50,010 nt of DNA from Cyclobacterium plantarum (GTDB lineage: Bacteria > Bacteroidota > Bacteroidia > Cytophagales > Cyclobacteriaceae): NCBI RefSeq assembly GCF_011290685.1, contig NZ_JAANYN010000008.1:1-50010 (forward strand). The letters run 5' to 3'. Position 1 is the stretch's first letter, and every line of letters starts with the position of its first letter. Below, in pieces: positions 18,476 to 28,158 of the stretch. A program made the translations under genes and the position numbers. The notes beneath the pieces were generated by a model that saw nothing but the letters and a program-made list of their open reading frames with translations, made no database searches and was not told the DNA's origin.

Positions 18476-19456
18476 AGGTTATAATGCGTATTTGCCTGCT
18501 TTTGCGAAAATAATTATTGTGATGGATTCATGCTAATGAATGAGCCGGTCAAAACTGCATGCTTTCCAATATTTTATTCGGGTAAAAATAGGAGAAATTG
18601 TTTACATACACCTTTCCTTCTATTTATTTTTTAGAAAAGCATTTGAATGGCAGGGGATGAAAGGTTTTAAACGATAGGGAAAGGATTTAAACCCGATTTG
18701 CTATTAACCATGAGTGACGGTAGGTGTCGTCACTGCGAGACCTAACTATTTAAAAAACGCAGAAATCCGGATGACGATAAGTTTTTTTGCAAAATATGGG
18801 AATATAGATTTAGTCGTTTTATCAGGATTATGCCTTCAAATCAGCTATTTTCCTTTAATTCTCTGTTCTTTTGCCTTGATGCAAAAGAACCAAAAAATCA
18901 AGACAAAAAAATCCTTCCCCCCACAAGCCTCCTGCGCACCCCGGTTTTTTGTCGGGCCAACCCACTTTGCGAATGCAAATGTCAATCTTCATTTAATTAT
19001 TGGCCTATACTTTTTAAGGAACGGTTTTATTCACGTCATCGGTTGACTTAACATCTTTTAAATCTCAGAAATCAGAATGAGGATGTTTATTTTCAATATG
19101 TTGATTTATAGATATTTAATAAATACGTCATCGGTAGGGTGCAGACCTGGATTCGGTCGAATAGCCCATTGCACCCGCGGCAGCCTGAGGGGGAACGTAA
19201 GCGACCTTTCGATCCTATTCCCGGTTCCCGATGGAAATACGACTCCGCTCCGGTTCAGATCGCTCCCTTCGACAGGCTCAGGGGCCAACTGTGCTCGCGA
19301 TGACGATGTGCTTTTAAACAGATTGATTTACTGGTTTTTAAAGTGCAAATCCGTAAACTCCTCGTACCCGAATTCCCTCCGCCGCGGCGGAGGGACAAAG
19401 CCTGCCCTGATTTTTCAGGGGGGGATTTTTTTTTCGAAAACTTCAGATCAACAGCT
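18476..19456. repeat. Long non-coding stretch built of palindromes
   Basis: No convincing gene. Visible structures: GTTCTTTTGC/GCAAAAGAAC (18865-18890, 6-base loop); TTTGC/GCAAA (18965-18980 region); CCCTTCGACAGGCTCAGG near 19263, a palindromic phrase widespread in environmental genomes; a perfect 20-bp palindrome CCCTCCGCCGCGGCGGAGGG (19375-19394); and CCCTGA/TCAGGG (19405-19420). Short open frames here translate to low-complexity text and are rejected. The stretch looks like a graveyard of several repeat families. Confidence 0.6.
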
Positions 19457-21550
19457 TTACCGGGCTATGTATTTGCCTTCCCTGAAGGCAGCCACTATCC
19501 TTCTGTCGGCTGTTCGGCAGGTATTCGGATAATCCTGAAAATAGAGGCAGTCCGGAACCCCATCTCTGAAGGAAATTTTAACGGAATATTGTTGCCTGCC
19601 AAACAGCCCTTCAAACTGGTAGCTGGCAGACATGTTACTGGGTCGGTTTTGGGAATCCCTGGCCGTGACGCTGACGCCCGCGACACTGTTGCGGATAAAC
19701 TTGTTCATGGCCCAGCTTTTTGAGTTTTCAAAGATTAGGTCTTCGATCAGGATCTTGAAGTTTTGGGGCAGGTTATAGTCCACTTCATTGCCTGCCACCT
19801 CACCGGTTATTGTTAAAGCGGCCTGGTTATTGGCAAAACGGATCAGGTTTTCCTCAAATCTCTTCATGGCCTTATTGCCACAGCCATTTAACCTGACGAG
19901 TTCTGCCAGATCTGCTTTCATGGATAGGGCATCTCCTACCATACTTGTCATGGCCTGTATGCCATCCCCACTGGCCATCTGCGTCAGCATTTTGCCCAGA
20001 TGCTTGAAGGTATCCCTGTCCAAAATGCTTTGTACCAGAGAATAGGCCTGGTATACATTGGGATCGGCATACAAACCCGTAGGTACTTTCACCCAATCTA
20101 CACAATAGCGACTGACTTCCACCCCAAATCCATTGGTAGTGACAGATTCTGTTTTGCACTGGTCTTCATAGATCTGTACACGGTTGTCAGGCAGGTTGGA
20201 GGAGCAGGTGCGCGCATAATGATACATGTATTCCGAAATCAATGTGCCAAAATTCATGTCGTCCCTGTTGAAGGGAATATCTACAAAATTGCCCTTAAAA
20301 ATATTTAAAAACAGGGCACTATGTTGCAAGCCATTGGTGTTGAAATCAAAACCGAGTTGTTTCAGGGCTTCGGCCTCTGCCAGTAGCCGGTCTCTTTCGG
20401 CTTGTTCCTGCTGCCGTTTGATGGCTTCTTTCCTGGCTATTTCACGGCGGATGTTTTCCTGCCGGATTTCTTCCTGCCGGTCTGCCATAATTTGATACAA
20501 ACCACTTACCTCCAAATTGTCCGAATATTGGATATGAGAAAGGTAAAATGACTCCAGTTGGGTAAGGTCAGCGGCAGTCTCTGCAGATTGAATCTTGCTC
20601 AACAATTCGTTTTTTTCCTTTGTGACCAAAGCCACCTTAGCCGCAATGATTTCCTGATTCGCCTTTCTTACCTGATCAGCATTGAATACCCGCTGGTACT
20701 TGTTGTTAAAGGATTCAAAAAAGGCATTCAGTTCTCTTATCTGCATGGAAGGCAAAGGCTTCATATCTGCCGTTACGCAGGCATCCAGGATTTGACCTGT
20801 TTTATTCTTTATTGTCTCATCGACTTTCTTTTTGTCAGACTCATGGAGATAGGAATAATACCTGCCATTATCAGCTACAAAGGAAAGCAGGGGATTGAGT
20901 GAAGCATAAACATTATCAAGTATACTGACTTTCGCTAAGGCAAAGCCAATTTGATCACTGGCTATTTTCTGAGTATGTTGGCTGACCAGCCTTGTGAGCG
21001 AAGTGATTTCAGCAGGCATCAGCAAATGGGCATACCGGGACTTCAGGGATCGATCCCAATCCACCAGGAAATCAAAGTCAGGAGATGCTTTTTCCTCTTT
21101 TAGTTTCTTTTCCAGGGCAGCAGTTTCTTTTCGGATATTTCTCAGTTCGCCTGCCTTTGCCTTGACCACTTCATAGCTGAAGTCCCGCATATTATTGGCA
21201 CTGATATTTCTGTTTTTCCCCAATGCATTTTCAGCAGGGGCAGAGAATTCAAATAAGTTTCCGGGAATGGTACTGCTGCAGCCGCCAAAATATCCCGCTT
21301 TGACAATGTATTCCAGCTTTTTCTTCGATACCTCCGCTATGCTTTTTTTGAATACAGGTACAAAATATTTGTCCGAGTACAAATTGTAAATGATGCGCTT
21401 CATCTCTGCTGCACTGGCCTGGTTCATGTCTACTCCCGGGTAATCCAGGCTGACCTGCTCTACCCACTTTACGATTTTCTTTGGACACTGTGCGGCCAAT
21501 GGCAAGGCATTAAATGCTACAATCAAAAGTACAAGGAAGGAGGCTTTCAT
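19457..21550 (-). CDS. Secreted coiled-coil protein of unknown function
   Basis: A signal peptide (MKASFLVLLIVAFNALPLAA) ends before AQCPKK. Residues ~125-155 and ~350-400 are charged coiled coils (LRNIRKETAALEKKLKEEK; EIRQENIRREIARKEAIKRQ). The C-terminal half has scattered cysteines (TCSSN, DQCKTES, RYCVDW, NGCGNK, PDCLYF, NTCRTA), suggesting disulfides in the periplasm or outside. A short N-terminal region (VDMNQASAAEMKRIIYNLYS) precedes the coils. I do not recognise the family. It stands alone, with 220 bp of non-coding sequence (21551-21770) on its upstream side. Confidence 0.7.
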   Translation of the reverse strand: MKASFLVLLIVAFNALPLAAQCPKKIVKWVEQVSLDYPGVDMNQASAAEMKRIIYNLYSDKYFVPVFKKSIAEVSKKKLEYIVKAGYFGGCSSTIPGNLFEFSAPAENALGKNRNISANNMRDFSYEVVKAKAGELRNIRKETAALEKKLKEEKASPDFDFLVDWDRSLKSRYAHLLMPAEITSLTRLVSQHTQKIASDQIGFALAKVSILDNVYASLNPLLSFVADNGRYYSYLHESDKKKVDETIKNKTGQILDACVTADMKPLPSMQIRELNAFFESFNNKYQRVFNADQVRKANQEIIAAKVALVTKEKNELLSKIQSAETAADLTQLESFYLSHIQYSDNLEVSGLYQIMADRQEEIRQENIRREIARKEAIKRQQEQAERDRLLAEAEALKQLGFDFNTNGLQHSALFLNIFKGNFVDIPFNRDDMNFGTLISEYMYHYARTCSSNLPDNRVQIYEDQCKTESVTTNGFGVEVSRYCVDWVKVPTGLYADPNVYQAYSLVQSILDRDTFKHLGKMLTQMASGDGIQAMTSMVGDALSMKADLAELVRLNGCGNKAMKRFEENLIRFANNQAALTITGEVAGNEVDYNLPQNFKILIEDLIFENSKSWAMNKFIRNSVAGVSVTARDSQNRPSNMSASYQFEGLFGRQQYSVKISFRDGVPDCLYFQDYPNTCRTADRRIVAAFREGKYIAR

Positions 21551-21770
21551 TGGATATTGGATTAAAAGAATGGAAAATGGCAGGTATACTTTGAATAAAA
21601 ATAAAATAGTTTTCCGTTAATATATAGAAAAATGTAGTTTTTTTTGATAAATCACCTTATACAGGAATAACAGACACCTTTTAGAATTTAAATCCACCCC
21701 CAGTTTCACCAAATCAGTGCTGAAAGGGTCATTTCAAAAAAGGTTCCTAAAGACCGCGCACCATTCAGGC

Positions 21771-22130
21771 TCATGGTTTTAAATCCATACCAGCCAGGCT
21801 TTTCACTGCATTGAAAATGTTTGTATTGTCATATGGATAATCAATTCCGGGTTCCGTTATTTTTATCCCCGGGTAATTGGCCTGAACAAATGCTTTGATC
21901 CGGGTCCGCTGCCGGTTGGTGTATCGACCGCCAATAAGCAGCAGGTCCACCTGTTTTAATGTCGTTAGCAAGGCCATTCCTTCTTCTTCCGAAAGGGCTC
22001 CGTAAATAGTAAGTCCCGGAATTTGCATTAGGGAACGGATTACTTCATCCCGGCGGTAGGCACTTCCCCCAAACAGAACCAGGGTTTTAGCCGGGCTTGC
22101 ATTTGATTCATGTTTTTCTAAAAGTTTCAT
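21771..22130 (-). CDS. Small alpha/beta protein of unknown function
   Basis: 119 residues with an alternating strand-helix pattern (KTLVLFGGSAYRRDEVIRSL, LKQVDLLLIGGRYTNRQRTR, NYPGIKITEPGIDYPYDNTN). It resembles a receiver-like or Rossmann-like flavodoxin fold but lacks the Asp/Lys set of response regulators. It starts 59 bp after the NTF2-like gene on the same strand, so it probably belongs to the MarR-controlled transcript. Confidence 0.6.
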   Translation of the reverse strand: MKLLEKHESNASPAKTLVLFGGSAYRRDEVIRSLMQIPGLTIYGALSEEEGMALLTTLKQVDLLLIGGRYTNRQRTRIKAFVQANYPGIKITEPGIDYPYDNTNIFNAVKSLAGMDLKP

Positions 22131-22189
22131 TTGAATTTGTTGTTAGTTGTAGAAGGGCAAAGCAAGAGCTTTGCCCCAAAGTGATTCTA

Positions 22190-22642
22190 TTAAGCCTGCT
22201 GTTGCCATTGCTCCATCAGCTTGAAGAAGCCGGAATCAATATCGAGCTTTCTCCATTTGAACTTCCAGCCTTTGTCGGTTTTCACCACTTTGCTGTTGTT
22301 GTACCTCCCGGTGGCAATGACCATAGGGATGGCGGCAACTTCCAGTACAATCATGTCATGGGTTACGCTCACTTCCGTTTCGCTGAGGGGTTGTATGATG
22401 ATGTTGGTAGCCTGGTGGCGTTTGCCATTGGCATCGCCTCCTTCACCCACATGGTGCGCTTCAAAGTCCCGGAGTTCCTCCCAGGTTTTTAAGTGGCCAA
22501 ATGCCCCACTGTCATAGCCTTCAAATTCCTCGGGGCCAACCCAACAGTTCATAAAGCCAGCTACATCCTTGTTGTCAGTAGCTATGGTGTAGGTTGCAAT
22601 CAGGTTTTGGATTTCAAGTAAATCCGCTGTGTTCATGTTCAT
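22190..22642 (-). CDS. NTF2-like / SnoaL-like protein
   Basis: The start at [12 protein letters not shown] (22642) is preferred over a longer frame from 22738 because the family begins at this helix and the longer form would run through an operator-like sequence. Features are typical of nuclear transport factor 2 / SnoaL-4 proteins: [20 protein letters not shown], then [31 protein letters not shown] and [20 protein letters not shown]. Such proteins are small cones that may act as isomerases, dehydratases or ligand binders. It lies between the MarR gene and the 119-aa gene. Confidence 0.75.
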   Translation of the reverse strand: MNMNTADLLEIQNLIATYTIATDNKDVAGFMNCWVGPEEFEGYDSGAFGHLKTWEELRDFEAHHVGEGGDANGKRHQATNIIIQPLSETEVSVTHDMIVLEVAAIPMVIATGRYNNSKVVKTDKGWKFKWRKLDIDSGFFKLMEQWQQQA

Positions 22643-22741
22643 AGTAATTGAATGTTTAAAGTGGAAACTGGTTTTTATTCGGTATTCTGATCCTTTTTTG
22701 TGTACTGATTCGATTGATTGGTTTATTATGTTACGCAAGCA

Positions 22742-22761
22742 ATTGATAAATACGCAACAAA
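22742..22761. promoter_or_regulatory. Candidate MarR operator upstream of the NTF2-like gene
   Basis: ATTGATAAATACGCAACAAA matches, at 17 of 20 positions, the inverted-repeat site next to the marR start (23214-23233). Both sites also have a TACGCAA just to their left (22732 and 23208). Confidence 0.5.
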
Positions 22762-22775
22762 ATAAATAAATTTTT

Positions 22776-23207
22776 TTATCCTACATTTTCCCTGATTTTG
22801 AGCAGGACTTTCTTGCAGGTTTCGATTTCCGAATCACTGATCCCCTGCAAGGAATCGGCTATGGACTGGGCCGCACAGGCAGCGGTATCTTTTTTGAGTG
22901 CTTTACCTTTTTGGGTCAGGTAAATCCGGAATACCCGCCTGTCTCCCGGATCATCTTTACGCTCAACTATGCCCTCTCTTTCAAGAATATCAATGATCCG
23001 AGTAATATTGGCACGGTTGCGGTTGGTGCAGGAGGCCAAAGCCGTTTGCTGCAAGCCGTCCTGCTGCCAGAGATGGGTCAAAACGCGAAACTGATCGGGT
23101 GTGATGGGCAAGTGGCGTTCCTTCATCAATTTGCTCAAATGCCTGAACATGGCCGTGTGGGCTACCCCAAGTATTCTTCCGAATGATGATTCAAATTCAA
23201 ACTCCAT
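22776..23207 (-). CDS. MarR-family transcriptional regulator
   Basis: 143 residues, the usual MarR length. The winged HTH is clear: [40 protein letters not shown] and [20 protein letters not shown], with the wing DPGDRR. It likely represses itself and the NTF2-like gene in response to a small ligand, because similar inverted-repeat sites lie at both upstream regions. The first codon lies within 7 bp of the putative operator. Confidence 0.9.
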   Translation of the reverse strand: MEFEFESSFGRILGVAHTAMFRHLSKLMKERHLPITPDQFRVLTHLWQQDGLQQTALASCTNRNRANITRIIDILEREGIVERKDDPGDRRVFRIYLTQKGKALKKDTAACAAQSIADSLQGISDSEIETCKKVLLKIRENVG

Positions 23208-23213
23208 TACGCA

Positions 23214-23233
23214 ATTGTTTAATACGCAACAAT
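23214..23233. promoter_or_regulatory. Candidate MarR operator (autoregulation)
   Basis: Inverted repeat ATTGTT / AACAAT with an 8-base spacer TAATACGC, 7-26 bp upstream of the MarR start codon at 23207. A near copy lies before the NTF2-like gene. Confidence 0.5.
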
Positions 23234-23461
23234 ATTAATCAAAAATTCATTTAAAAAAAATCCCAATGGAATTTTTATTTAAATTGACAATAGTTACCTG
23301 CGTATTATTCCTCCATACAGATAGCTTGCACAGCAGCTGACTGAAAACCACTAGCAGCCAATCCCCTGTATCAGCCTGTCCGGCTAATTTGGGCAAGGCA
23401 TTAAGGCTGCTAGCATCCGGGAACCCATATTCAGGAAGGTTTATCCAGGGTAGGGATTTGT

Positions 23462-24277
23462 CTAATCGCCTTCCACAGGAGCTAAAGGGACAAAATGGTG
23501 TTTGACGGTATCCGCCGAAACCTGCCAAAGCCTGAAGCCCATGGGCCTGTTGTCAAAATTCTTGCTGGTGGTTTCCCCACTTACCATTTGTAGCTGCCGG
23601 TATTGGTTGATCGTCAGCTTGTGGGTATGGCCGGACAGGTAGGCCGCCACATTGTTATCCACAAACAATTCCAGCAACTGCTTCCGGGTAGTATCCGGCA
23701 GGTTGTAGTAGTGATCGGCTTCCTCCGGATCTTCGGTATACAGGGGATAATGCCCCAATACGAAGGTAGGGTACCGTTCATTCTTTTGTTTTATTATAGT
23801 CTTTTTCACCCATTGGTCGTGTTTTTCCGATTCATTTTCTACCCTCACTTTCCACAACTGGGTGTTGGTCACGACAAAGGCATGTTTTTTATGCCTGAAC
23901 CGGTAATAATCCTTTCCGATGGTTTTGCGGTAGTATTGGAGGCTGGTATCATTGGGGACATTGCCCACGTCATGGTTACCCGATACCAGGTAGGAGGGAA
24001 GGGTAAAGCCCTCCCGGATACTTTTGAAATCTGCATAGCTGCTGTCGCTGGCATCGTTCACCAGGTCGCCGCAGATGACCACAAAATCAGCCTCTAGCGC
24101 ATTGATCTGTTTTACCGCCTGCCGGAATGTTTTTACATCATGATCATAACCTCCCATTCCCAGCTGGGTATCGCACATTTGTACAAAGGAGAAAGTGCTT
24201 TGGGCTTTGAGGGGTAGGGATAGGGAAGAAATAAGGATTATAAAGAATGTTAAGCGATAGCATATAGTTAGATTCAT
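23462..24277 (-). CDS. Secreted calcineurin-like metallophosphoesterase
   Basis: Signal peptide (FFIILISSLSLPLKAQ), then the metallophosphoesterase motifs: CDTQLG (D36, with Gln in place of the usual His), GDLVND (D71), GNHD (101-103), LGHYPLY and GHTH near the C-terminus. The D-x-Q variant is seen in the CPPED1/CSTP1-like branch. It should bind two metals and hydrolyse a phosphoester in the periplasm; substrate unknown. The 254 bases between it and the MarR gene (23208-23461) show nothing but the operator candidate. Confidence 0.85.
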   Translation of the reverse strand: MNLTICYRLTFFIILISSLSLPLKAQSTFSFVQMCDTQLGMGGYDHDVKTFRQAVKQINALEADFVVICGDLVNDASDSSYADFKSIREGFTLPSYLVSGNHDVGNVPNDTSLQYYRKTIGKDYYRFRHKKHAFVVTNTQLWKVRVENESEKHDQWVKKTIIKQKNERYPTFVLGHYPLYTEDPEEADHYYNLPDTTRKQLLELFVDNNVAAYLSGHTHKLTINQYRQLQMVSGETTSKNFDNRPMGFRLWQVSADTVKHHFVPLAPVEGD

Positions 24278-24794
24278 AATATTGTAGTGACGTAGGATGA
24301 TTGAAATTAAACCAAAAAGTTGATTGAACCAAAAAAAGAAAAGACCGTCGTTTTCTTGAAATCATTTTTGGTCTTTTAGAAAATTATTCCATTAAATGAT
24401 TAATTAGCCCTTTAGATCAAATAAATAACTCAATTTTGGCTCAAATTTATTTAAAAATTAATATTATGGATCTTCAACTTTATATGCCATAATTAAATTT
24501 TTTTATGAAATAAATCACAAAAAAATTTGGTTTAATTTTATTATATTGTTATTATTGATAAGCCCTTATTTTTAAAGTACGCTATCTAGATGTTGGAAAA
24601 ATGTGTTTTTAAGGGTTTTCGATAACGTTCCTTGCTACCGTATTGCGATGTCTTTGGGCTTTTAATAGTTAGTTATTTCCATTTTGAAGTGAAAATTGGG
24701 CAGATTGGGGAAATGACCTGTTAAAGGATGAATTGAGTTCCTTAATGGATTCTGGTTTTTGATCTTTTGTCTAATTGCTTACCGTTTCTAAGGT
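24278..24794. other. AT-rich intergenic region, probable promoter of the bacteriocin locus
   Basis: 517 bases without a gene, markedly richer in A and T than the sequence to the left. It separates the divergent metallophosphoesterase and HlyD genes, so both promoters should lie here. I see no diagnostic box or riboswitch. Confidence 0.4.
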
Positions 24795-25970
24795 ATGGAT
24801 TCAAGAATTTTCCCTGCAGCCATAGCTAGTCTCACTGTGGAAGTTTTCGATGCAAGGATTAGTGTCCGCTCCAAAGTTATATACCTGATTATTTTGGCCA
24901 TATTGGTATTGAGCGGCATTTCCATGTTTTTTGTCCATGTGGATGTGGCTGTACAATCCCGGGGCACTTTTCAGTCTGCCCTGCAAAGAAACCCATTGAT
25001 GAGTGCCGTTGGAGGAAGATTGGAGAGTTGGAATCTGGCGGAAAACAAAAAAGTATTTAAGGGTGAGGTATTGGCTGTGATAAGAAAAGAGGTACTGAAT
25101 CTGGAAATGGAAGGGCTAAAAGAAAGGCTTTCACTTTTAGAAGATTTTATTTCTGATTTAGAGCAATTGCTAATTCAAGATTTGCCAGCGTCTTCACTTC
25201 AACCGATTGCTTTAAGGACCCATTTTTTTCAAGCTTCCTTGTTGGAGTATCAGACCCAAATAGCTAACCAAACTGCAGCTGTTCAAAAGTTGGAGCGAGA
25301 TTATACAAGGGCCAATACGCTATTGAAAAGCAAAACATTGGCTTTTGCGGATTTTGACGAGGTAGAAGTTGAGTACAAACAGGCGAATGCTCAATTGGAA
25401 CTGATACAAAAGCAAAAAATCCATAAATGGGAACAAGAGCTGAACAACTTTAGGAATGAGAAGATCAAAGTCAGTAATCAACTAAAGGTGTATAAGGAGC
25501 AAATGGACCAATATAACATTGTGGCGGGTACGAATGGTACCTTGATCAATGTGTTAAACCTTAATAAAGGTGATTTCATCCATCCACAGCAAAAGCTTGC
25601 AGAAATCTCCCCCGACACTACATTACAGGCTGTGATATATATTTCACCAGCTGATATCGCTTTTATCCAAAAAGGACAACAAGTGAGTTTTCAGGTGGAT
25701 GCCTATAATTACAATCAATGGGGTATTGCAAAAGGTACCGTTTTGGATGTTGCGGATGATCTGACATTATTGAATGAAAAAGAAGTGGGTTATTTGGTCA
25801 CCTGTATTTTGGACCGCCCTTTTTTGACACTTTCCAATGGGGTTGAGGGCCATGTCAAAAAAGGAATGACCTTTAATGCCCGTTTTATTGTGGCAAGGCG
25901 CACATTGTCACAGTTGCTTTATGATAATGTGAATGATTGGATAAACCCGATGGTCAACAACAAACCATAA
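24795..25970 (+). CDS. HlyD-family adaptor of a peptide exporter
   Basis: One N-terminal transmembrane helix (VIYLIILAILVLSGISMFFV), two lipoyl-like half motifs (GRLESWNLAENKKVFKGEVL near residue 75 and VVAGTNGTLINVLNLNKGDF near 250) and a long coiled coil in between (~100-235). This is the membrane-fusion protein pattern of type I secretion. Its gene is 13 bp before the C39-peptidase ABC transporter, so the pair export and process double-glycine peptides encoded downstream. Confidence 0.9.
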   Translation: MDSRIFPAAIASLTVEVFDARISVRSKVIYLIILAILVLSGISMFFVHVDVAVQSRGTFQSALQRNPLMSAVGGRLESWNLAENKKVFKGEVLAVIRKEVLNLEMEGLKERLSLLEDFISDLEQLLIQDLPASSLQPIALRTHFFQASLLEYQTQIANQTAAVQKLERDYTRANTLLKSKTLAFADFDEVEVEYKQANAQLELIQKQKIHKWEQELNNFRNEKIKVSNQLKVYKEQMDQYNIVAGTNGTLINVLNLNKGDFIHPQQKLAEISPDTTLQAVIYISPADIAFIQKGQQVSFQVDAYNYNQWGIAKGTVLDVADDLTLLNEKEVGYLVTCILDRPFLTLSNGVEGHVKKGMTFNARFIVARRTLSQLLYDNVNDWINPMVNNKP

Positions 25971-25983
25971 TTTTTACTTTGTC

Positions 25984-28146
25984 ATGGGGATAAATGTTAA
26001 ACAAAGAGACATTACAGATTGTGGGGCCGCCTGCCTGGCATCAGTAGCCTCTTTTTATAATTTGCAAATGCCAGTGGCAAAAATCAGACTAATGGCTTCC
26101 ACAGACCAGAAAGGAACAAATGTCTTGGGATTGATTGAAGCTGCTACTAAAATGGGTTTTTCAGCTAAGGGAGTAAGGGGAGAGTTTGAGGCACTGAATG
26201 AGGTACCCATGCCTGTTATTGCCCATATTGTTGTCCAAAAGGTGCTTCACCACTTTGTTGTAATCTACAAAATTGGGGAACATCACGTTTCTTATATGGA
26301 TCCATCAGACGGAAAAGTCCATAAGGTAAGTCACCTGGATTTCAAAACAACTTGGACAGGCGTGTTAGTATTGCTAATGCCCAATGACGGGTTTAGGGCA
26401 GTCAACCGAAAAGTGAGTACATGGAGCAGGTTCTGGTTTTTGATACGACCTCACCGTGGGGTAATGTTTCAATCCCTCATAGGAGCCATGATCTATACTA
26501 TTTTGGGATTGTCTACCTCCATATATGTGCAGAAGATCATCGACCATGTTTTTATCGGAAGAAATACCAATCTTCTCAACCTATTATCTGTGGCCATGGT
26601 TGTCTTGCTGTTATTGCAGATCACCATAGGAGTTTTTAAAACCCTTTTTGTAATAAAGGTGGGGCAGCGAATAGATGCCAGGTTAATTTTGGGGTATTAC
26701 AAACACCTATTGGCACTACCCCAAAGGTTTTTTGATACCATGCGCGTGGGAGAAATCATCTCCCGCATCAATGATGCGGTGAAAATCAGGGCATTTATCA
26801 ATGATGTTTCTATTGGTTTGGTGGTGAATGTCTTCATCGTTTTATTCTCTTTTGCCTTGATGTTTACTTTTTATTGGAAGTTGGCTATGGTGATGCTTTT
26901 GGTGGTTCCACTGTTTGCATTGATTTACGGAATCAGTAATCAACTCAATAAAAAAATTGAGCGGAGGCTAATGGAAGAATCAGCCGAATTGGAGTCACAA
27001 CTGGTGGAATCCATTACTGCTGCCGGAACCATTAAAAAATTTGGAGCCGAAGATCATGCCAATATTAAGACCGAAATTCGCTTTGTGTCATTACTTAGAA
27101 CCGTGTATCAATCTGGGATAAGTTCTATTTTTTCAGGTACATCCTCAGAAACTGTTTCCAGGCTATTTACCATAATTTTACTATGGGTTGGTGCTGGCTA
27201 TGTGTTGAAAAATGATATCACACCTGGGGAACTGATGGCTTTTTATGCTTTGACGGGGTATTTGACGGGACCCATTTCAGACCTGATTGGCATGAATAAA
27301 ACCATTCAAAATGCCCTTATTGCTGCAGATCGCCTGTTTGAAATCATGGATCTGGAAGAAGAAAGTGAAGGGGAAACCTTTCCTTTGACAAAAGAAGAAG
27401 TTGGGGATATCACCTTTAAAAATGTAAGTTTTCGGTATGGGTCCAGGACCAATGTCTTTGAAAGTCTGAACCTTAGCATTCCAAGAGGAAAAATTTCCGG
27501 AGTAGTGGGAGACAGCGGCTCTGGAAAAAGCACTTTGGTGGCTCTATTACAAAACCTATACCCACTACAATCGGGTCAGATCTATATCGGTGAACATAAC
27601 ATCAATTATATCAAAAATACCAGCCTTCGTCAGATAGTATCTGTAGTGCCGCAGCGCATTGATCTTTTTGCCGGGAACGTCCTTGAAAATATTGCCTTGG
27701 GAGATTATCAACCTGACATGCAGCGGATCGTGACCCTTTGTAACAAACTAGGAATGATGGATTTTATAGAAAGCCTACCCAATGGTTTTGGTACCTACCT
27801 GGGTGAGAATGGAGCGGCATTATCGGGAGGCCAGAAACAGCGTATAGCTATTGCCCGGGCATTGTACAGAGATCCTGCAATCCTGATCCTGGATGAGGCT
27901 ACTGCCTCATTGGATCCAGATGCGGAACAATTTGTCCGCAATACAATAGGTCAATTGGCAAGCGAGGGGAAAACGATCATATTTATTACCCATAGGCTTG
28001 CAGCCGTTCAGGAATTTGACAGGATCTTTGTTCTGGACAAGGGTCAACTTATTGAGGAAGGGATTCATGAGGAATTATTGGAAAGAGAAGGCAAGTATCT
28101 TGAAATGGTAAAAAAGCAATTTTTGGTAATCAATATAAACAACTAA
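25984..28146 (+). CDS. Peptidase-containing ABC transporter (C39, bacteriocin exporter)
   Basis: Residues ~1-130 are a C39 peptidase: KQRDITDCGAACLAS with Cys13 and Gln7, catalytic His at HHFVV (~90) and Asp at MDPSDG (106). Six transmembrane helices span ~165-450. The nucleotide-binding domain has Walker A GDSGSGKST (~509), signature LSGGQKQR (~613), Walker B LILDEATASLD and H-loop FITHR. It should cleave leaders after Gly-Gly and export the peptide across the inner membrane with the HlyD partner. Two GG-leader peptides lie 440-650 bp downstream, consistent with their being its cargo. Confidence 0.95.
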   Translation: MGINVKQRDITDCGAACLASVASFYNLQMPVAKIRLMASTDQKGTNVLGLIEAATKMGFSAKGVRGEFEALNEVPMPVIAHIVVQKVLHHFVVIYKIGEHHVSYMDPSDGKVHKVSHLDFKTTWTGVLVLLMPNDGFRAVNRKVSTWSRFWFLIRPHRGVMFQSLIGAMIYTILGLSTSIYVQKIIDHVFIGRNTNLLNLLSVAMVVLLLLQITIGVFKTLFVIKVGQRIDARLILGYYKHLLALPQRFFDTMRVGEIISRINDAVKIRAFINDVSIGLVVNVFIVLFSFALMFTFYWKLAMVMLLVVPLFALIYGISNQLNKKIERRLMEESAELESQLVESITAAGTIKKFGAEDHANIKTEIRFVSLLRTVYQSGISSIFSGTSSETVSRLFTIILLWVGAGYVLKNDITPGELMAFYALTGYLTGPISDLIGMNKTIQNALIAADRLFEIMDLEEESEGETFPLTKEEVGDITFKNVSFRYGSRTNVFESLNLSIPRGKISGVVGDSGSGKSTLVALLQNLYPLQSGQIYIGEHNINYIKNTSLRQIVSVVPQRIDLFAGNVLENIALGDYQPDMQRIVTLCNKLGMMDFIESLPNGFGTYLGENGAALSGGQKQRIAIARALYRDPAILILDEATASLDPDAEQFVRNTIGQLASEGKTIIFITHRLAAVQEFDRIFVLDKGQLIEEGIHEELLEREGKYLEMVKKQFLVININN

Positions 28147-28158
28147 ACTGTATATATT

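Noticed and set aside
18714-19046. 110-codon frame in the palindrome-rich stretch
   Set aside because: It is read through a perfect hairpin and ends in low-complexity text; no start signal or family features.
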